Part shown: one piece after another, positions 43,861 to 54,024 of the stretch
Layout: each line of letters begins with the position of its first letter
How positions within the stretch are numbered: the first letter of the stretch is position 1
Source: Symsagittifera roscoffensis
Lineage: Eukaryota > Xenacoelomorpha > Acoela > Convolutidae
Reading direction: 5' to 3'
DNA length: 64,000 nt
NCBI RefSeq assembly: GCF_963678635.1
Contig: NC_087067.1
Location: forward strand, 59,816,594 to 59,880,593
Notes under the pieces: model-generated
Seen by the model: the letters and a program-made list of their open reading frames with translations, nothing else
What the model was told of the DNA's origin: nothing
Databases searched by the model: none
Made by a program: the position numbers and the translations under genes

Positions 43861-46160
43861 TTTCGTTTTGAAATTCCGACCTATGGTAGGCTCTGGCTCT
43901 TCTTCCTCCAGTTCCAATTCGCTTGTTTCTCTAACTTCCTTGAGCTTCTTTATCACCAAATTTTCGGTGTGGATAAGTCCTACCCCCACTTCCCGGACAA
44001 AAATATTTATCGACGTCCCCGTCGATGTTGTCGGGTCTGAATTGTCCTGAGGAATGTCCAGTGGCCTGTCTGTTGCCGTCCATCCGAAAAGAGGGTCCTC
44101 TGTCTTCATGTAATTTGCTGCTGATACATCGACTTGCTGAATGCTTTGTCCTTCGCGGCTCTCGTTTTTGACATCACGCATCCACTCTAGATTCCTCAAG
44201 TTCGTGTTCTCCCTCCTCTCTATCTCACTCTGTTCGAGATCCGTCTCCAATTCTGGCGTCGAGTAATCATCCTGCGGATAATGTCCACCATCGTCAATGA
44301 CCTGCCATTCCTCTCCGGCTTCCAGTTCGCCTGCACTCAGTAGTTCCTCGCCCAATTTGTCTGGCTGTATCTTATCGATCAAGAAGTCATCCCCGTACCT
44401 GTTGTACCTCATGCCTGTGCGTTTACGATTGCCAAACCTGGTTTCCGGTGGTGTTGGTCGATCCGGCTCCATCCACTTCGGCACCTCGTCTTGCTCCGGG
44501 TCGTTCCAGTCTTCTTCTACAAATGATCCTGCATCAGACTCCACTCCTATCTTTTCGTTGTCGTCCAAACTCAAGTTCTCATTACCATCATTTTTCTCTC
44601 TAGTGCCTTTCTCATTCACTTCACACGCTGGCTCTACCACCAGGTACTCAAGACCCTCCATGTCTTTTGGTAGGCACCAGTCCTCCGGGGACGGGACGTG
44701 AGGCTTCAGATCTTCGTAATGTGCTGCTCGCCCAGTACTCAAGCGATAGAACCGTCCTTGTTGATGTACTTCCGTTATCATGAACGGTCCTCTCCACTTC
44801 TTGAGTAGTTTCTTTGTTCCCTTGGGCGGTATGACATTTTGGAAGACCCACACGTATTGGCCCACTTCGTATGGCTTTGCTTGTAGTATTTTTTCGTCAT
44901 ATTTTTTGCGTTGCCTCATTTGCGCTTGCGCCGTGTTCCTCCGACATAGCTCGTTTAGCTCTTGTTGTCTTTTGATCGCTTCCTTCACGTATGCTTGAGG
45001 CGACGTCCTCTTCCCCTCGTACTCCGGGTAGAAGAATGTTAGAGGCATTGCCCTCTCCCTGCCCGTCAACATCATGAAAGGACTGATGCCCGTCGTTGAG
45101 TGCTGAGTACTGTTATAGGCTCCTACTACCTGTGGCAGGTATTTGTCCCCCAGTCCGTCATGTATCTTGAGCAGTACACCCTTAACATGTTGACCCGTGT
45201 CCTGTTCTGTCTCTCTACCAACCCATTGGTCTGTGGATGATAGGTCGTCGAGTGTGCTTGAGCAATGTGTGATCTCTTCATCAATTCTTTTGTCAAGTCC
45301 CCCACAAAAGCTTTGCCGTTGTCCGACTGGAAAGTCATTGGACAACCATACCGCGATATCCAATGCGTTATCAGATGATCACATGTCTCCTCGGCTGAGG
45401 CTGTCTGGTACGGAACCGCTTCCGCCAACTTTGTGAAGTGATCTATTATAACTAGTATTTGGTTATAACCCGACTCCGTCATGCAGATTTTCTGATGGTC
45501 TATCTGCACCACTTCATTGAATTCCCAACTCTCGACAGACTTGAGGGGAAACTTCATCTTCCTTGGGTCTTTTACTTGAAGGCATGCTAGGCAGGCATTC
45601 ACCCATCTCTCGCAAGCTTTTCTCATTCCCGGCCAATCAAACCTATGAAGTATCCTCTGTTGTACTTTATCTATCCCCTGGTGGCCCATCTGGTCGTGTG
45701 ATCTGAAAAGCACCTCCGTTTGGTACAATTGCGGTAGTATGATGAGGTTGTGTTTGTGTAATACCTTTTCCTCATCTCTCCTCTTGCACGCTACCACCAC
45801 ATCAGCTGTGTGATAAAGTAAATCTTTCTTTTCGTTATAAAACTGGCTCAAGATCTTGTAGCTGTCTTCCTCAAGTTCACCCTTCTCCTTGACCCCCGAC
45901 TGGATCCATTTGGAGAGATTACTTGTCATTTTGTCATTCTTCTGGGCTCTTATTAGGTCTGACAGCCTATATCTCGCCTTAACATGCTCCTTTAGCGCCA
46001 TGATCTGTCCATTCATCTCACCAGGGTTGTGGATGTCATCACTCAGTTTCACGCATATCATCCTTTTCACGATTTTCATGTCGTCTTCTGGTACCAGATT
46101 CGTTCTGACGTTTGAGTTGCACGATAGTTCCCTGAATGGCTTTCTTGAAACCGCTATTCT
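43861..46160 (-). pseudogene. Copy C pol: integrase with GPY/F and acidic linker
   Basis: The zinc part H128...H133, C163...C166 is followed by the catalytic core D194, D253, E289 (residue numbers from 46079), with exactly 35 residues between the last two, as in the D,D-35-E family. Two extra G in a G-run near 45150 shift the frame. The protein goes on in 45150-43534 with KPYEVGQYVWVFQN, the GPY/F module WRGPFMITEVHQQGRFYRLS and a long acidic linker (EEEEPEPTIG) leading into the macrodomain. A TAG at about 46161 separates it from RT where B has GAA. All catalytic residues are present, so only these few lesions disable it. Confidence 0.85.
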
Positions 46161-48245
46161 CTAAAGTTCTTCACCACCTCTTACCTCTTGTATTTCCAGA
46201 TTGTACGTTCCTGAAGATGGATCCGTCTGTAAATCCCTGTCGTGTTGTCTTATCTTCTCTTCCGCTAATATCATGCACAGACTGTCTTGGCCTTCGCTGC
46301 TCTCATCCGAGTCGTCATCCCATTCTTCACGCTCCCCGGACAATTTCCCTTCTCCGGTTTCTTCTTCTTCCATGAATCTGGACCACTCCCCGGACTCTTG
46401 ATCTAGTCCCAGGTGTTTAGCCTCTTCTCTGAATGTCACTTTCTTACTCCTAACTTTTGTCTGCTCCAGAATATTTTCGGGGATTTTTTCAACTAGTGAT
46501 CGCACAACATCCTTGCTATCAGTGACGCTTCCTTTTGAGGAGTCAGTATTGTTCACTGTTTCTTCTCTCCGAAGTATAGTTAGTTCCGGTGCTTCCTGAC
46601 CTTTCCCTTGGATCACGGGCTTATCATCTGATAGTTTCTCGAGCAACCTCATTAAGTCTTCTTCTATTCGGACAGTTTCCTCCTCTACCTGGTTGAGATC
46701 ATAACCTTTTGCCTTGAGCGTTTCCCTCACGATCTTGGACCTGAGCATTATTCCTATCGGAATCCTTCTGCTTTTCTTCAAGATAGTTTTTTCAAGAGGC
46801 TCTTTTGGTAATTCGGGATGATCTTCAATCGGTTTACCTGATTTGTCCAGCCATCTCGTGAGTGGAAGACTGTCGTACGTTTCCTTGTCCATGAAGGAGA
46901 AGCCCTCTTTGATTTCAGGTCTGTCTGCCTCTCTTTGTTCTTGTCTCTCGTAGAACTCCGTCTTCTTGCTCAAAATGTCGGCGTTTTGATGTTTATCCCG
47001 TGTTCTGTGCTCAATTATCATGTTGTATCCGTCCAAGCGAACTATCCACCTCCCAATATAACTTTGGTCCATTGAGTACGTTTTCAACCAGCTTAGTGCT
47101 CGGTTGTCGACTCGCAGCTTGAAGGGCTCACTGCCTAGGTATGCTCTGTATTTCTCGACAAAGGTGACCACTGCGAACATCTCTGCTTTCGGTGCTCCGT
47201 ACTTCATTTCTGTGTCACTTAGGACTTTGCTCCCGTACGCTATTGGTCTCAAGACTGTCTTCCCATTCCATTCTTGTTCTTGGTGGAGAATCCCAGAAAT
47301 CGCGACTACCGACGCATCCGTGTCCAGCACGTACATCCCCTTCTCAGTCGGCATACCCAGTACTGGTGCCTCACATAGCTCTTTCTTTATTCTCTGGAAT
47401 GACTCTTCTGCCGCGTTGTTCCACGTGAACTTCTTGCCCTTGTGTCTCATTAATTGTTGCATCGGGTATACCTTGTCCGCATAGCCTTTGATGAATTCTC
47501 TATAATAGTTAGCGAAACCCAGGAAGCTCATCAACTGGTGCTCTGTCTTCGGTGATTTCCAGGTTAGGACTGCTTCCACGGCGTCTGGATCAGGTCTGAT
47601 GCCGTGTTTGTCTACCATCCTGCCCAAATATTTTATTGAGTCCTTGAGTATCTCGCACTTTGATGGCTTACACTTTAGCCCCGATCTTTTCATGCACGCG
47701 AACACCTCGTCAAGTCTCTCAATGTGGTCTTCTAGTGTTGGCGTTGCTATTACCACGTCATCCACGTAGCACATTACCAGGTTGCCATACTTCTTCGTCA
47801 CTCCTATCAGCGCGTGTGCCATCAACCGCTGAAACGTGGCTGTGGCATTGCAGAGTCCAAACGGCATCCGCTTCCATTGAAACAGACCCAACTCGCAGGC
47901 GAACCCTGTCTTGTCCCTGTCTTGCTTCTTTAGTGGTACCTGCCAAAAGGCCGAGCCTAAATCAAGAGTAGTAAAAAATTTTGCATCACCTAATTTCGAG
48001 AGGCTCTCATCAATTCTAGGTATGGGATAGGCATCCTTCACCGTGACGGAGTTCAGGTATCGAAAGTCACAACAAAACCTCAACTGGTCGCCTTTCTTTT
48101 TGGCCATCACTACTCCACACGCCCACGGTGACTTGGATGGTTCTATCATGTCATACTCTAGTAACGTCTCGATTTCTTTTCTACACGCGTCCGATTTGTG
48201 TGGGGTCATGCACCTCGCCCCCTCCCTGTGTGGTACCGCGTTTTC
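46161..48245 (-). CDS. pol: Copy C pol: reverse transcriptase and RNase H
   Basis: 682 codons without a stop from 48209. RT: first Asp 83 (FTTLDLGSAFWQ), QWKRMPFGLCNATATFQRLM, YVDD 148-151 and LGRMVDKHGIRPDP. Connection: FLGFANYYREFIKGYADK. RNase H: D296/D298 (DTDAS), E343 (KAEMFAV), D368 (VDNRAL) and D411 (NADILSKK). A linker of about 240 residues follows with two TCCGGGGAG strings. It copies element RNA into DNA and degrades the RNA. All catalytic residues are kept. It is bounded by in-frame TAG codons at 48246 and 46161, so the enzyme could only be made from Gag-Pol with readthrough, or not at all in this copy. Confidence 0.9.
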   Translation of the reverse strand, partial: ENAVPHREGARCMTPHKSDACRKEIETLLEYDMIEPSKSPWACGVVMAKKKGDQLRFCCDFRYLNSVTVKDAYPIPRIDESLSKLGDAKFFTTLDLGSAFWQVPLKKQDRDKTGFACELGLFQWKRMPFGLCNATATFQRLMAHALIGVTKKYGNLVMCYVDDVVIATPTLEDHIERLDEVFACMKRSGLKCKPSKCEILKDSIKYLGRMVDKHGIRPDPDAVEAVLTWKSPKTEHQLMSFLGFANYYREFIKGYADKVYPMQQLMRHKGKKFTWNNAAEESFQRIKKELCEAPVLGMPTEKGMYVLDTDASVVAISGILHQEQEWNGKTVLRPIAYGSKVLSDTEMKYGAPKAEMFAVVTFVEKYRAYLGSEPFKLRVDNRALSWLKTYSMDQSYIGRWIVRLDGYNMIIEHRTRDKHQNADILSKKTEFYERQEQREADRPEIKEGFSFMDKETYDSLPLTRWLDKSGKPIEDHPELPKEPLEKTILKKSRRIPIGIMLRSKIVRETLKAKGYDLNQVEEETVRIEEDLMRLLEKLSDDKPVIQGKGQEAPELTILRREETVNNTDSSKGSVTDSKDVVRSLVEKIPENILEQTKVRSKKVTFREEAKHLGLDQESGEWSRFMEEEETGEGKLSGEREEWDDDSDESSEGQDSLCMILAEEKIRQHDRDLQTDPSSGTYNLEIQEVRGGEEL

Positions 48246-49805
48246 CTAAAGTTCTATTTCATGCTCAACGAAATTGCAACACCCGATATCCGCCTTATGC
48301 CTCGAAAAAACTTCCTCGTTCCGCTCTAGTACGTCCTTGATGGCTTCGAGCTGTTCATCTTTCAGTTTGCCCCTCAAATGTTCAATCTCCGGCAGAACCA
48401 GAACCGGTTTATCAGTTTGCATTTCATTTAGTGTGGGTCGCTCTGGAAAGTTCGAACAGCTCGACAGCCCATCGTCCGTTTCTGACTTAATTGATTTAAA
48501 AAGACCTGAAGAATCTTTTATTTTCTGCAATCGTCTCAAGATACAAATTTTGTCCCTGTGATTGGGACAATCAACAACTTCATTTTGTTTTGAGTTCTCA
48601 ATCGTTTCTTATCGAGTTTTAACCGGTAAAGCATATCCCAGTTTCCTCCCTCTCTGTATCGTGATCGGTATATCAAGGGTATTCAACAAGACACTGACGC
48701 AGAGGCCGCTCTTCGTTATCGAAAATGATCTTCCTAAAACAGCAGCACTTTGACTGTTAGGATTCGGAACTATACACACTTGCTTGTTGTCACTTAGTTC
48801 ATTATAATTTTTCATCCTCAAGCTTACGATTGCCGCTTCATTAGCTTTTAGCCTCACCCTCCTACTCAAGAATACTGGTGTTTTGTTTTCATTTGCCATT
48901 ATTAAATTTACCGGTTTGATTGCGTACCTCCTATCCGGGTTCCGTATCCTGAACATTGCGTTATTTAGATCAATCGTTACGTCGAAATTCCTGATGAAGT
49001 CTCTGCCCAAAATGAATTGATCAGATTCATCTAGGTTTTCTACCACGATAAAGCTCATCCACAGGTTACGTTCCCCAAAATTGAGGGCTATTATCGGCGT
49101 CCTGCCCAGCACCCGAAGGGCCCCTTTGTTTGCAATTGACAGCCGTATTCTCGAGTCTATCAAGTCACCTTTGTCAAAGCCCATCCTTTCCCAAGTTTCG
49201 ATTGGTATGACGCTCAAGACTGCTCCCGTGTCAAGCAACCCACGCAACTGAGTCTTTTTGCCACTTATGTCTAGCACGTGCCCTGTCACATCTGCTTCCG
49301 TCCCGATGTGCATTGCATCTTCTTCAAGCATGGCGCAGTGTCCAATCGATCTCACTTTCAACTCTTCTTTCCCTACATAGATTTGCCCAATTAGGTCTTC
49401 GTCACATGTTATCATTGTCTTGGTATAGATGTTGATCTCATCTATATTTAGCATCACCTCGTGTGGACCATAAGCTTCAGTATATCTGTTATCAACACGT
49501 ACCGAATTGCTGCCCCCTCTCATCAGTAGTGCTCTCAGCGCTCTAGAAGTCGTTTGTGGGCTTATACCACTCAAGTAATCTGCGTACACGTCAATGTGCA
49601 TTATTGTCTGGTCGCTCGGTTCGCTCAAGTTTCTGGTTACCTCGTGGCCGCCCACTGTAATTATCGACATTATTCTAGCTCCGATCTTCGATATGCCGAA
49701 TGGCTTTCCCGTCACCATTTTTACAGTGTTACAATTCCCGGTCTTTGTTGAGCCTGGTACAGCCTCTGGTGTTGGGTTCGATCCGGTTAATGCTTCGTTA
49801 AAATT
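48246..49805 (-). pseudogene. Copy C pol: aspartic protease and linker
   Basis: In the same frame as gag, directly after its TAG. Protease motif LLDTGAVLSVIP (Asp163 counted from 49718) and FILGRD (residues 235-240) fit the retropepsin active site and the second conserved strand. The linker to RT has an in-frame TAA near 48618 (sense TAT in B) and ends at TAG 48246. Otherwise open throughout. It would cut the polyprotein. The single UAG between gag and protease resembles the readthrough arrangement of some retroelements. Confidence 0.85.
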
Positions 49806-51839
49806 CTATCTTTCGATCTCCAGCTTTAGTCGTTGCTCTATTTCTTTCGCAGCCAGATCCTGTTTCACTTTGGCAATTGCTTCCGTCACCGCTTTCTCAT
49901 AATTTATCTCTAGAGAGTTCCCGGCCGGGGATTCTATCGCACCGTTAACATGTGTTACAGCTTTCACTGTCTTCGTCGGCAATTCGGTGCTTGGTACTCC
50001 TAAGTTCCTAGATTCAAACTCGTTTTGCCTGTTCCGCTGATTCTGCACCGCCGCTAATGCCAACTTATGTTTGGGGTGATTCTGGTCCTTGAACGCTTCC
50101 CAGAACAGGGGACAATCCATTCTGAAGTGCCCCTCCTGGTTACAGAAGAAGCATCTAGCGCCTATCTTGATGATTAAGCCATTATAGTAGTCGTGTTCCT
50201 CCATCTGGCTCATGTCCTCCTCATCCGGTGCGTATCCTAGGCTCATCATGCCTTGTTTGTACGTTGTGCAGTCAGCCACGTGGTGATCCGCTGACCCGCA
50301 GTTCGCGCATGATCTGCGCTTGTCCATATCATCTCTAGGTTTGTACCATGATGACCTCTGGGGTTGGCCTCCCCCTTGCGTGTTCCTATTTTCTGTATAT
50401 GAGTATTTCTTGGGCTTCATCAGCATGTATTCCCTTGATTTCTGCCTCATTTCTTCTGGAGTTGGTGCGCTGTCTTTCGACAATGTGTAGTATGTTGCTA
50501 ACATTGTCCTTAAGTCATCACTTTTTACCCCATCAATGAACTTCGAGGCAATGCTAAAGTTCCTTCTGTTTGTCGACTCCTCTGGGTCACTCCTCCTTCT
50601 CAAGCTCTCGAGGTCATCTAGGAACCGATCTATTGACTCGTCGTCCCTCTGCCTTCTCTTTTCAAATCGCATCATCGCTTGGTGACCCTTCATGCCTGAC
50701 CCGAATCGATTCAGCAATATCTCGAAGATCTTGTCCGCGGTGTCGCGTTCTTCTTCTTTCTTTGCGACCACGCATTTTAATGCCGTTCCTTCCAAGTTGC
50801 TCAGTATGGCTGTACATGCTTGTCTTTCGTCATTCAAGTTATCTTGCTCTAGATGTAATCTCATCACTTCCACCCAAGTGTCAATGCATCCATCGGAGTC
50901 GTCTTTGAATTCTTTTGGCTTCTTGAATGTCTTTCTTGATTTTCCCTCTCTCCTGTCGCTCGAGTCAGTGTTCCTCGTGGCGAAGGCCTCTAGAGTCCTG
51001 TTCATCATCTCCCAAGTGCTTGCCCACGTCATGGCATCCGGACCTGCGTTGCCGTTAGCTGTTGAGTCCCCCGGGCCACTCATTGTGTTTGATGCTCCGT
51101 TTTTCATGATTGTTTTAGCAGCCGTTGGTGCTATGCTTACCGCATCCCGGTTTAAAGGCAACGGTGTCGATTGCCGTTTGTTCCCTTGTGGTTCCACAAA
51201 GTCAACTCTGGTGCCTTGCGTGCGATCCACTGCCGGTTTTTCTTGTGAGGTAGAATTTCTCAAGATTGCATCCAATTTCGCCTGTATTGCACACGAACTT
51301 TCGGCCTGATTCCTGTTCATTGTGTCCATTCTCTTTTCCAAGCTGCCTAAATGACTGTTGACATCATCATATCGGTTTTTCAACTGTAGCATATCTTTTC
51401 TGATGCACTTATCTCGTTCTTCATTGGTGGCTTCTATCTTATCCGACATCTGCTGGAGTCTTTCGTCTGTCGCCTTAGCCAGGTTAAAATAGCTATCCAG
51501 ATATTCGTGTTTGTTGTACTTCAACTCCTTTTTTATTAAGTCTCTATCTTCCTCACTGTACTTTATTTTTTTGTCGATCTGATTCAGTTTCGTCATCAGT
51601 TCGCCAAGCTCAAGAGTAGCTTTTTCATGGTCAGCCGTTCTCGCGTCTTCGGCCGTGGCTTCTGCTCCAGCTTGTTCCTCCTTCTGGCCGGCTTCTGTCG
51701 CTTTCGTGCTCACTGTACCAAATGTTCGTGCTCTTTCTGTTTTTGCTTCTTCAGCCGTGTTGTCTTTCGATTTGAATCCGACCATCATTGCAAACTTGTC
51801 TGTGAATGATGTCTTTTTCCCTTGAGAGTCGTTTTTCAC
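49806..51839 (-). CDS. gag: Copy C gag
   Basis: 677 open codons. Residues ~75-190 are a Lys/Glu-rich coiled coil (DRDLIKKELKYNKHEYLDSY). About 300-480 is a capsid-like region (DGCIDTWVEVMRLHLEQDNL, then MRFEKRRQRDDESIDRFLDD). Then two zinc knuckles of type C-x2-C-x4-H-x4-C: CANCGSADHHVADC and CFFCNQEGHFRMDC, near residues 515-580. It forms the particle and binds RNA. The open frame has no ATG at its start (GTG). About 40 residues present in B are missing at the N-terminus, where the minisatellite now lies, so the real start is lost or elsewhere. It ends at a UAG in frame with pol. Confidence 0.9.
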   Translation of the reverse strand: MKNDSQGKKTSFTDKFAMMVGFKSKDNTAEEAKTERARTFGTVSTKATEAGQKEEQAGAEATAEDARTADHEKATLELGELMTKLNQIDKKIKYSEEDRDLIKKELKYNKHEYLDSYFNLAKATDERLQQMSDKIEATNEERDKCIRKDMLQLKNRYDDVNSHLGSLEKRMDTMNRNQAESSCAIQAKLDAILRNSTSQEKPAVDRTQGTRVDFVEPQGNKRQSTPLPLNRDAVSIAPTAAKTIMKNGASNTMSGPGDSTANGNAGPDAMTWASTWEMMNRTLEAFATRNTDSSDRREGKSRKTFKKPKEFKDDSDGCIDTWVEVMRLHLEQDNLNDERQACTAILSNLEGTALKCVVAKKEEERDTADKIFEILLNRFGSGMKGHQAMMRFEKRRQRDDESIDRFLDDLESLRRRSDPEESTNRRNFSIASKFIDGVKSDDLRTMLATYYTLSKDSAPTPEEMRQKSREYMLMKPKKYSYTENRNTQGGGQPQRSSWYKPRDDMDKRRSCANCGSADHHVADCTTYKQGMMSLGYAPDEEDMSQMEEHDYYNGLIIKIGARCFFCNQEGHFRMDCPLFWEAFKDQNHPKHKLALAAVQNQRNRQNEFESRNLGVPSTELPTKTVKAVTHVNGAIESPAGNSLEINYEKAVTEAIAKVKQDLAAKEIEQRLKLEIER

Positions 51840-51867
51840 AGTTTCTCGGGTATTGCCTGTCGAGAGT

Positions 51868-52472
51868 ACTATCCCAAGACTACTGTCCCAAGACTACTGT
51901 CCCAAGGCTAGTGTCCCAAGACCAGTGTCCCAAGACCAGTGTCCCAAGACTACCGTCCCAAGACTACTGTCCCAAGACTAGTGTCCCAAGACTAGTGTCC
52001 CAAGGCTAGTGTCCCAAGACTACTGTCCCAAGGCTAGTGTCCCAAGACTGGTGTCCCAAGACTACTGTCCCAAGGCTAGTGTCCCAAGGCTAGTGTCCCA
52101 AGACTAGTGTCCCAAGACTACTGTCCCAAGGCTAGTGTCCCATGACTACTGTCCCAAGACCACTGTCCCAAGACCCTTGTCCCAAGACCCTGTCCCAAGA
52201 CCCTGTCCCAAGACCCTTGTCCCAAGACCACTGTCCCAAGACCCTGTCCCAAGACCCTTGTCCCAAGACCACTGTCCCAAGACCCTGTCCCAAGACCCTG
52301 TCCCAAGACCCTGTCCCAAGACCCTTGTCCCAAGACCACTGTCCCAAGACCCTGTCCCAAGACCCTTGTCCCAAGACCACTGTCCCAAGACCCTGTCCTA
52401 AGACCCTGTCCCAAGACCACTGTCCCAAGACCCTTGTCCCAAGACTTCTTCGGTACTGTCCCAAGACTCGTC
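51868..52472 (-). repeat. 14-bp minisatellite in C leader, abutting gag
   Basis: About 600 bp of TGTCCCAAGACTAG-type units (plus strand). The half near gag uses 14-bp units with CTACT/CTAGT variants. The far half uses 13- and 14-bp units (CCCTTGTCCCAAGA, CCACTGTCCCAAGA, CCCTGTCCCAAGA) in a higher-order order of about 41 bp. Long open frames on both strands come from the repeat and are not genes. Confidence 0.95.
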
Positions 52473-53121
52473 ACGGAGTGTCTGGATATCGGATCTCTTT
52501 CTTCTTCGATGTAGGGTCTTCTTGATTCACCTATTGTCGAGTCTCCTATTGGTTCAGATCAAGTGCTCCTGAACAACCTTCCCACTCGGTCGGTCACCTG
52601 TTCCAGTCAAGTCTCCTTGTTGTCCAGCTAAGTTCCAAGCTATCTGAAAACCCTTGACAACGCCCCACACTCGGGCACTTTATTAAGGTTACTGGGTTAA
52701 ATTGCTAGGTTGATCGAAACGATCGAACTTGTAAAATAGTGTGGGTATACTATTTAATTAATATAAAGGTTTGATCGAACTGATCTGGTGTCAAAGTCAC
52801 TGTCTTTTTTCGTTTTATGGTTTTTGTTCCTTTTTCTATTCTTTTTTGGTTTTTGTTTTGCTTTTTGTCTTTTTGCTCGTGTTTTTGTCCCCCTAGTTGC
52901 CCCCCTTTACTCGGTTAGCTAAGCCTCGTTCAGAGAGCGTACCAGGAAGTTTTCTCGAGTTTTCTTAAAAAGCTATCACGGTACAACCGGAAGGTTTGCA
53001 CGTTCCTGTCGAACCGTACCACCGGTACTCTAGAATGGGCATTCAGCCCGAAGCTGTCTCAAATGGGTTTGACTCCGTAGTCTTGATGTCGTAAACACCC
53101 AGGAGCGCCATAAAAACACTA
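52473..53121 (-). other. Leader of C
   Basis: Matches the B leader next to the LTR: TATGGCGCTCC (possible primer site 13 bases from the LTR), GGTTGTACCGTGATAG, GGGGGCAACTAG, one ~70-bp unit and the TATCCAGACACT stretch before the minisatellite. B sequence between about 22960 and 23780 is absent here. No frame of interest. Confidence 0.65.
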
Positions 53122-54024
53122 TGTAACATTCGTCTACTGCAGTCACACATGAGGCTTAAGAAAAATAGGCCCTATAACTATTGGCTCAAGAGTCAGGGAC
53201 ACTATCTCTTGTGTTTTTCCACCTCAAATCAGTCGGAGCCAATTCAGTTCGTTTGTGACATGAGACTACGACCCGTTACTGCTTAAGGCTACTACCAAAA
53301 TATCCCCCCACTCTAGAATTAAGAACGTCCCCATACTTAGGTCTCAAAATACCCAAAATACATGAACGCCGTTAAAAACCGGGTCGAAACAATCCATTGA
53401 GTTACTTTTTATTAGACAGTGTAACTTTGATCCATTTCAGATGGATCAACCTAAAACTCGCCTTACCTCAACATAACAATCATAAAACACACTCTAGAAA
53501 TTTAAATTAGTACTCACATTGTAGCACGCTCAAGAACCAGGAAGTAAATAAGTCGGTGAGCAACTCAAGAATCAATAAAGTAACTAAAATGAGTTTAATG
53601 TTTGTCAGTTTTAATAACAAGAACAAGTTTGTACTCTAGAATGTAAGTTCTCGTGAACCATTGGGACACTCAAGCTGTCCAACTTTCCACCGAAGGTTCA
53701 CTCTAGTCCAGTTTAGAATAATACTCCAATCACAACAATCCAGTTCGTGGGAATGCGCTCGTCTCTGTTTTAGATGGGACAGCTCTACTCTAGATTATTA
53801 TTGCTACTGAAATTGCGAATAGCAATTTCCCACTGATTTTTCTAGCAACTTTCCCGCGATTGTTACTCGATTGTTCTGACTTCTCTTTTTTGATTTTCAG
53901 TTATCGCGAGAAAATCGTGCATGACAGGCTCCATTCGAAATTTTGAAAAATTAAATTTCACTCCAAAAGTAAGTGTTTTTTGCTCCTCTCAAGGTCAAAC
54001 TTCCAAATATGACCGACTGGCACA
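53122..54024 (-). repeat. 5' LTR of C
   Basis: 903 bp, TG...CA, nearly identical to 32551-33454. Hairpin 53427-53449. It borders B's pol sequence (ATGAGATAAAG) on its outer side. Confidence 0.95.

Larger units (their letters stand above)
32551..54024 (-). mobile_element. Copy C: complete 21.5-kb LTR element nested in B
   Basis: Both ends are LTRs with TG...CA termini (32551-33454 and 53122-54024), in the same orientation. They differ at about eight positions plus one base in a C-run, by eye. Genes read on the minus strand: gag, pol, third gene. The ends split B's codons. The B sequence ATG just left of 32551 is repeated just right of 54024, the likely target duplication (3 bp seen; 4-6 bp is usual for the class). 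At about 21.5 kb it is several times longer than common Ty3/gypsy elements (about 5-8 kb), the excess being the ~9-kb third gene. Confidence 0.95.

Noticed and set aside
51868-52472. CRISPR-like array or repetitive protein gene
   Set aside because: Units of 13-15 bp run head to tail with no spacers. Open frames on both strands result from the repeat. The array sits in the leader of a retroelement, as in copy B.
53090-53120. Named tRNA primer binding site
   Set aside because: TGGCGC follows the LTR by about 13 bases, which is long, and the following bases differ between copies. I could not match it to a particular tRNA with confidence.
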